From: Subtercola boreus
GTDB taxonomy: Bacteria > Actinomycetota > Actinomycetes > Actinomycetales > Microbacteriaceae
NCBI RefSeq assembly: GCF_006716115.1
Contig: NZ_VFOO01000001.1
Span: forward strand, 1,798,001 to 1,862,000
Length of the DNA: 64,000 nucleotides
Reading direction: 5' to 3'
Of the stretch, positions 58,883-64,000 are shown one piece after another (within the stretch, counting starts at the first letter, position 1; every line of letters starts with the position of its first letter). The notes under the pieces are model-generated. The model made no database searches. It was given only the letters and a program-made list of their open reading frames with translations, and was not told the origin of the DNA. Made by a program: the position numbers and the translations under genes.

Positions 58883-59320
58883 TCAGGGTTGCCCGGCGAG
58901 CCGGGCGTTCTCGCGGTCGATCATGCCACCCCTGATCACGGCGAACACCCACATTCCGCCGAACAGCACGGCAACGATGAGCATCAGCGGCACCAGGATG
59001 GCGGAGGCCAGGATGATCACCTGGAGCACCCAGCCGAGGGCGATGCCGATCGGGCGGCCGAGCAACGGGATCGTGGCGAGCAGCAGCACGCAGAGCGCCG
59101 CTCCGCCGCCGAGAGCGACCGGCCAGGGCAGGGCCTTCAGCCCGAAGACAGCAAGGGTCGCCAGGAACATGATGACCGACTCGAAGCCGAGAACGATCGA
59201 GCAGATGCTCTCGCGGACGCTCCGCTTGCGACGCGCCCGTGGAGCCCGCGGGGCACGGCTGGGTCTGCCGGGCCGTGCCGGCTCGTCGGGCACTCCGCCA
59301 ACTTCGAGCGGCTCGCTCAC
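58883..59320 (-). CDS. DUF4233 membrane protein
   Basis: 145-residue protein. A basic, Pro/Arg-rich N-terminus (1-35) is followed by about four transmembrane helices; ESICSIVLGFESVIMFLATLAVFGLKALPWPVALGGG and LGWVLQVIILASAILVPLM match DUF4233, which nearly always lies between folC and ndk in Actinobacteria. Function unknown. ATGA overlap with the folC stop. Confidence 0.92.
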   Translation of the reverse strand: MSEPLEVGGVPDEPARPGRPSRAPRAPRARRKRSVRESICSIVLGFESVIMFLATLAVFGLKALPWPVALGGGAALCVLLLATIPLLGRPIGIALGWVLQVIILASAILVPLMLIVAVLFGGMWVFAVIRGGMIDRENARLAGQP

Positions 59321-60981
59321 GGCTTCCAGCCCTCGTCGGCGGCCAGGGTGATGATCTCCCCGACGAGCGTGATCGACCCGGTCACCAGCACGGCGCCCCT
59401 GTCGGACTCCCCTGCCGACTCGCGGGCGATCGCGGCGGCTTCCCGTGGGTCGAGCTCGACCACGACACGGTCGGCGCCGGCGATGCCGACCACCACGCTC
59501 GCAAGCTCATCGGCGTCGACGGCACGGTCTGACGAGGAACGCGTGACGACGAACTCCGAGACGACCGGTTCCAGCGCTCTGACGATGCCCGCGGCGTCCT
59601 TGTCTGCGAGGATGCTGATCACCGCAACGACCTTGTCGAACGTGAAGTACTGCTTCATCGCCGCCGCGAGCGCCTCTGCACCGCCGGGGTTGTGTGCGGC
59701 ATCCACCAGCACCGTCGGCTCGGTGCCGATCAGCTGGAGGCGGCCGGGCGAGGTGACCGTGTTGAAGGCCTCGGTGAGTACGTCTTCGACGAGAGCGGTC
59801 TGGCCGCCGCCGAGGAACGATTCGACCGCAGCCACGGCGACGGCCGCGTTCTGGGCCTGGTGGTCGCCGTACAGCGGCAGGAAGAGGTCGCGGTAGGTGC
59901 CCGCGACGCCCTTGATCGTCACGACCTGGCCACCGACGGCGACGGAGCTCGAGACGACCTCGAACCCGTCGCCCTCGGCGACGAATGTCGACTCGGTGAG
60001 CTCGGCGGCGCGCTGCAGCTCGGCGAGCGCCTCCGGTTGCTGCTTCGCCGTGACGACCTGCGCGGCCGGTTTGACGATGCCCGACTTGGTGCGGGCGATC
60101 TCCGCGACGGTGTTGCCGAGCCGCGCCGTGTGGTCGAGCGAGATCGGCGTGAACACCGCCACCTGGCCGTCGGCAACGTTGGTGGAGTCCCACTCGCCGC
60201 CCATGCCGACCTCGATCACGGCGACGTCGACGGGCGCGTCGGCGAACGACGCGAACGCGAGCACCGTGAGGGCCTCGAAGAACGTCAGGCGGGGTTCGCC
60301 GGCACCGGTGAGTTCCGCATCCACAATGCCGAGGAACGGCTGGATGTCGGCCCAGTTGGCCGCGAGCGCCTCATTCGAGATGGGCCGGCCGTCGATGACG
60401 ATGCGTTCGTTCAGTCGTTCGAGATGCGGGCTCGTGAAGAGTCCGGTGCGGAGCCCGTAGGCCCGCAGGATGCTCTCGGCGATACGGCTGGTGCTGGTCT
60501 TGCCGTTCGTTCCGGTGATGTGGATGATCGGGTAGGCCCTGTGCGGGTCACCCAGCAGCTCGACAACGCGCCGGGTCGCCCCGAGCCGGGGTTCGGGAGC
60601 CGCTTCGCCGAGGCGGGAGAGCAGTTCGGCGTAGACCTCGTCGCCCTGCTCGACGAACTCGTCGGGCAGCTCGGGCTCGTCTTCGCCGATGGTGGCGCCG
60701 CCGCCAGCCCGCACCACGAGCTGTTCGTCGTAGGCGTCGGCCATCTCGAACTCGCTCGGGTCTTCCGTGTCGTCGGCGGCGTCATCGTCATCGTCGTCGA
60801 CCGTTCCGTCGTCGTCGTAGCGCTGGCGGTGCACACCGTCACCCGGGTCGTCGCCATAACCGATCTGGTCGCGAACGCCGTCACCCTCACGCAGCTCGTC
60901 GGGCTCACGATCGCCACCCTCGAACGCGCCTGGCTCGACCCCGTCGGCCCCGACCTCATCTGGATTCCTCGGGTCAGACAT
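59317..60981 (-). CDS. folC: folylpolyglutamate synthase / dihydrofolate synthase with acidic N-terminal extension
   Basis: 554 residues. The FolC core starts near residue 110: [19 protein letters not shown] is the P-loop, [24 protein letters not shown] and DGAHNP-like DAAHNPGG follow. It adds glutamate to folate. The first 100 residues are strongly acidic (runs of Asp near 55-70) and absent from most FolC proteins; an in-frame ATG at 60747 (MADAYDEQL) could be the true start. The 5' end overlaps the ileS stop by 8 bp. Confidence 0.94.
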   Translation of the reverse strand: MSDPRNPDEVGADGVEPGAFEGGDREPDELREGDGVRDQIGYGDDPGDGVHRQRYDDDGTVDDDDDDAADDTEDPSEFEMADAYDEQLVVRAGGGATIGEDEPELPDEFVEQGDEVYAELLSRLGEAAPEPRLGATRRVVELLGDPHRAYPIIHITGTNGKTSTSRIAESILRAYGLRTGLFTSPHLERLNERIVIDGRPISNEALAANWADIQPFLGIVDAELTGAGEPRLTFFEALTVLAFASFADAPVDVAVIEVGMGGEWDSTNVADGQVAVFTPISLDHTARLGNTVAEIARTKSGIVKPAAQVVTAKQQPEALAELQRAAELTESTFVAEGDGFEVVSSSVAVGGQVVTIKGVAGTYRDLFLPLYGDHQAQNAAVAVAAVESFLGGGQTALVEDVLTEAFNTVTSPGRLQLIGTEPTVLVDAAHNPGGAEALAAAMKQYFTFDKVVAVISILADKDAAGIVRALEPVVSEFVVTRSSSDRAVDADELASVVVGIAGADRVVVELDPREAAAIARESAGESDRGAVLVTGSITLVGEIITLAADEGWKP

Positions 60982-63900
60982 CGCGGACTCCTTCCGGCCG
61001 GCTCACGGCCACCACGAACAGGTCGCTGTTGGCGTACCTGTCCTTCTCGACGCGGGCGAAGTGCTCGGGTGGAGTACTCACCATGCGTCCGATCCATTCC
61101 GAGACCAGGACCTCGCGGTAGCGCTCGAGGTTCCGGAAATCCTTCGGCGACACCACGGTGAACCGGGTGGCGAGGGTCTCCTCGTCGATGGCGACGGTTC
61201 CGGCGTTGCTGCCGGACCCTCCCGCGGCGACGCTCCGCACCGCATCCGCGTCGGCATCGCTGAAGAAGACCAGGTCGAGGGTGATGCGGTCGCTCACGTC
61301 GAAGCCCGCGCCCTTCCGGGTCTCCTGCACGGCACGGATGACGTCGCGGGCCAGGCCCTCAGCCTCGAGCTCGGGCGTCATCGTGGTGTCGAGCAGCGCG
61401 AAACCTCCGCCGGGGAGCAGCGCGAGCGCCTGTGAGGAGGGAGCGCCAACGCCCGGTGCCGGACCGTCGGCAGACGCGGCGGGCTGCCCCGCGACATCCG
61501 GAGCCGACGTCTCGAGTACGAGCTCGTACTCGGCCGCTTCGAGGTCGATGCCGCCGGCCGTGACGACGCCGTCGTGCTCGGACCAGTCGCCGTTCCGAGC
61601 CGCCTTGATGACCTGCTGCACCTGCTTGCCGAGCCGCGGGCCCGCCGCACGGGCGTTGACGGTGAGTCGCGAGGTGATGCCGAAGTCGGCGGCGCTGGTC
61701 GGAACCTGCTCGACGAAGCTGACCGCCTTGACGTTCAGCTCGTCGCGGAGGATCTCCTCGAATGCGGCGAGCGCTGCGGCGTTCTCGGTGACCACCGTGA
61801 GACTCGCGAGCGGCAGGCGCACGCGCAGCCCGTTCGCCTTGCGGAGCGAGAGGGCGCTCGAGCTGATGGCGCGGATGCGGTCCATCGCGGCGACGAGCTC
61901 GGGCTCCTCGGGGAAGGCGTTCGCGTGCGGCCAGTCTTCGAGGTGCACGCTCCGGCCGCCGGTGAGGCCCTTCCAGACGTGGTCGCCGATCAGCGGGATG
62001 AGCGGTGCCGACAGCCGCGTCAGGGTCTCGAGCACGGTGTAGAGGGTGTCGAAGCCCTGCCGGTCGTCTCCCGACCAGAAACGGTCGCGGGAGCGGCGCA
62101 CGTACCAGTTCGTGAGCACGTCGGCGAAGTCTCGGAGCCGGGACGCGGCGACGGTCGCATCCAGCGCCTCGAGGTCGGCGGTGACGCCCTCGACGAGATC
62201 GCGGGTCTTCGCGAGCAGGTAGCGGTCGAGAACGTCGGTGGAGTCCGTGCGCCAGGAGGCCTCGTATCCGGCCTCGCCCGCGGCGTCAGCACCGCCCGCG
62301 GCGTTCGCGTACAGGCTGAAGAAGTAGTACGTGTTCCAGAGCGGCAGGATGAACTGCCGCACCGACTCGCGGATACCCTCCTCAGTGACGATGAGGTTGC
62401 CGCCCCGCAGAACCGGCGAGCTCATCAGGAACCAGCGCATCGCGTCGGAGCCGTCGCGGTCGAAGACCTCGTTCACGTCGGGGTAGTTGCGGAGGCTCTT
62501 CGACATCTTCTGGCCGTCGCTGCCGAGAACGATGCCGTGGCTGATCACGTTCTTGAACGCGGGGCGGTCGAAGAGCGCGGTCGAGAGGATGTGCATCGTG
62601 TAGAACCAGCCGCGCGTCTGCCCGATGTACTCGACGATGAAGTCGGCGGGGCTGTGCGTGTCGAACCAGTCGTGGTTCTCGAACGGATAGTGCACCTGCG
62701 CGAAAGGCATCGACCCGCTGTCGAACCAGACGTCGAGCACGTCTTCGATGCGGCGCATCGTCGACCCGCCGGTGGGGTCGTCGGGGTTCGGGCGTGTCAG
62801 GCTGTCGATGTAGGGGCGGTGGAGGTCGGGCTGGCCGTCGGCGTTCAGCGGAAGAGCGCCGAAGTCGCGCGCGAGCTCGTCGAGCGAGCCGTACACGTCC
62901 ACCCGCGGGTACTCGGGGTTGTCGCTCTTCCACACCGGGATCGGTGAACCCCAGTAGCGGTTGCGCGAGATCGACCAGTCGCGGGCGTTGGAGACCCACT
63001 TGCCGAACTGCCCGTCTTTGACGTTCTCGGGCACCCATTCGATCTGCTGGTTGAGGTCTTCCATGCGGCCCCGGAAGTCGGTGACCCGGATGAACCAGCT
63101 CGACACGGCCTTGTAGATCAGCGGGTTGCGGCAGCGCCAGCAGTGCGGGTACGAGTGCTCGTAGCTCGCCTGGCGGAGAAGCCGGCCCTGGGCCTTCAGC
63201 AGCTGGGTGAGCGGCTTGTTGGCCTCGAAGACCTGGAGGCCGGCGACCTCGGTGATGTTCGGCAGGAAGCGCGCGCCCTCGTCGACCGAGATGAGCACGG
63301 GGATACCCGCAGCCTCGCAGATCTTCTGGTCTTCCTCGCCGTAGGCAGGCGACTGGTGCACGATGCCCGTGCCCTCTGTGGTGGAGACGTAGTCGGCCAC
63401 GAGGATCTGCCAGGCGTTCTGGGTGCCGTAGGTCTCGGCGTCGGCGTAGTAGTCCCAGAGGCGGTCGTACTTCACACCGTCGAGCTCGCTGCCCAGGAGG
63501 GTGCGGGTGACGGCCGCGCGCGCGGCCTCGGCGGAGTCGTAGCCAAGCTCCTTGGCGTAGTTGCCGACGAGGTCTTCGGCGAGCAGGTAGTCGGCGCTCA
63601 GTACGTCTGTCGCGACATCCGGAGCATCGGAACCCTGCTCGCGAGCGACCTCGGCATCTGCGGTGCCGTTCGGGCCCGAGGGCACGACCGCATACGTGAT
63701 GCCAGGCCCGACAGCGAGCGCGAGGTTCGTCGGCAGGGTCCACGGGGTGGTCGTCCAGGCGAGGGCGCGCACGGCGGTGAGGCCGAGCGACTCGGCCTTC
63801 GTGCCGACGAGCGGGAACGTCACGGTGACGGTCTGGTCCTGGCGCATCTTGTAGACGTCGTCGTCCATGCGGAGTTCGTGGTTCGACAGCGGGGTCTCGT

Positions 63901-64000
63901 CGTGCCAGCAGTAGGGCAGCACACGGAAACCCTCGTAGGCGAGCCCCTTGTCGTGCAGCTGCTTGAACGCCCAGATCACGCTCTCCATGAACGTGATGTC
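60974..64000 (-). CDS. ileS: isoleucyl-tRNA synthetase (5' end beyond window)
   Basis: The last about 1009 codons of IleS; the N-terminus with the HIGH motif lies outside. Visible are the editing domain with [13 protein letters not shown], the [17 protein letters not shown] block, [13 protein letters not shown] and the KMSKS loop ([14 protein letters not shown]), then the anticodon-binding and C-terminal domains. The eukaryote-like class of actinobacterial IleS fits the sequence style. It charges tRNA-Ile. It heads the ileS-folC-DUF4233-ndk operon, with overlapping stop/start to folC. Confidence 0.96.
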   Translation of the reverse strand, partial: DITFMESVIWAFKQLHDKGLAYEGFRVLPYCWHDETPLSNHELRMDDDVYKMRQDQTVTVTFPLVGTKAESLGLTAVRALAWTTTPWTLPTNLALAVGPGITYAVVPSGPNGTADAEVAREQGSDAPDVATDVLSADYLLAEDLVGNYAKELGYDSAEAARAAVTRTLLGSELDGVKYDRLWDYYADAETYGTQNAWQILVADYVSTTEGTGIVHQSPAYGEEDQKICEAAGIPVLISVDEGARFLPNITEVAGLQVFEANKPLTQLLKAQGRLLRQASYEHSYPHCWRCRNPLIYKAVSSWFIRVTDFRGRMEDLNQQIEWVPENVKDGQFGKWVSNARDWSISRNRYWGSPIPVWKSDNPEYPRVDVYGSLDELARDFGALPLNADGQPDLHRPYIDSLTRPNPDDPTGGSTMRRIEDVLDVWFDSGSMPFAQVHYPFENHDWFDTHSPADFIVEYIGQTRGWFYTMHILSTALFDRPAFKNVISHGIVLGSDGQKMSKSLRNYPDVNEVFDRDGSDAMRWFLMSSPVLRGGNLIVTEEGIRESVRQFILPLWNTYYFFSLYANAAGGADAAGEAGYEASWRTDSTDVLDRYLLAKTRDLVEGVTADLEALDATVAASRLRDFADVLTNWYVRRSRDRFWSGDDRQGFDTLYTVLETLTRLSAPLIPLIGDHVWKGLTGGRSVHLEDWPHANAFPEEPELVAAMDRIRAISSSALSLRKANGLRVRLPLASLTVVTENAAALAAFEEILRDELNVKAVSFVEQVPTSAADFGITSRLTVNARAAGPRLGKQVQQVIKAARNGDWSEHDGVVTAGGIDLEAAEYELVLETSAPDVAGQPAASADGPAPGVGAPSSQALALLPGGGFALLDTTMTPELEAEGLARDVIRAVQETRKGAGFDVSDRITLDLVFFSDADADAVRSVAAGGSGSNAGTVAIDEETLATRFTVVSPKDFRNLERYREVLVSEWIGRMVSTPPEHFARVEKDRYANSDLFVVAVSRPEGVRDV

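Overview
The window is high-GC DNA of the kind found in an actinobacterium. Gene order in the right third (rplU-rpmA / obgE / proB / proA / nadD / rsfS, an RNase E/G gene, then ndk / DUF4233 / folC / ileS), class-E-sortase-like LAxTG anchoring, frequent GTG starts and ATGA/GTGA overlaps all fit the family Microbacteriaceae (Leifsonia/Subtercola-like). The family is an inference from content and order; the species cannot be told from the sequence.

Region 1 (1-24.0 kb) is an accessory catabolic region with two similar ring-cleavage modules. Module A is built around the IclR regulator at 8031. Leftwards run an FAD hydroxylase, an amidohydrolase-type decarboxylase, an aldehyde dehydrogenase, an aromatic-acid MFS importer, an SDR, an alpha/beta hydrolase and a second SDR cut by the window edge. 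Rightwards run a VOC-fold extradiol-type dioxygenase, a fumarylacetoacetate-hydrolase (FAH) family enzyme and a second amidohydrolase-type decarboxylase. Module B (17.4-24.0 kb) has a HIT-like protein, a paralogous FAH enzyme, a GntR and a PucR regulator, a two-component flavin monooxygenase (oxygenase and reductase, divergent), a paralogous VOC dioxygenase and a DoxX protein. Between them lie a LysR-controlled amidohydrolase/SnoaL pair and an MdeB-like 2-oxoacid dehydrogenase E1 with a divergent Lrp/AsnC regulator. A likely overall route is import, decarboxylation or hydroxylation, ring cleavage, then C-C hydrolysis of an aromatic acid; the substrate is not identifiable here.

The most unusual signal is a pair of about 90-nt, gap-free, 77%-identical intergenic elements. 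One lies before the second decarboxylase (10477-10566) and one before the flavin reductase (22280-22369). Each has invariant blocks, an invariant small hairpin and a closing stem made from different flanking bases. They look like two copies of a structured 5' leader, possibly a riboswitch, that I cannot assign to a known class. Module B also carries three near-identical GntR-type operator sites.

Region 2 (24.0-46.7 kb) encodes envelope and stress functions: VanZ, a LAxTG-anchored SGNH hydrolase, an FMN monooxygenase facing an XRE-cupin regulator across a perfect palindrome, a single-chain fused heterodimer-type ABC exporter, an alpha/beta hydrolase, a Wzy-like/TPR membrane protein and a DUF4190 protein. 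It also holds a tightly overlapped trio (GCS2-like ligase fused to an ATP-grasp, an asparagine-synthase-like amidotransferase, an S9 peptidase) resembling a re-wired N-acetylglutaminylglutamine-amide type system. A Tat-exported metallophosphoesterase operon and a glycine-rich repeat protein follow.

Region 3 (46.7-64.0 kb) is conserved housekeeping: tRNA-Ala(GGC), rsfS, nadD, proA, proB, obgE, rpmA, rplU, DUF4031, an RNase E/G gene, a vitamin K epoxide reductase-like gene, ndk, DUF4233, folC and ileS (cut by the right edge). I saw no rRNA, prophage, insertion sequence or CRISPR array.
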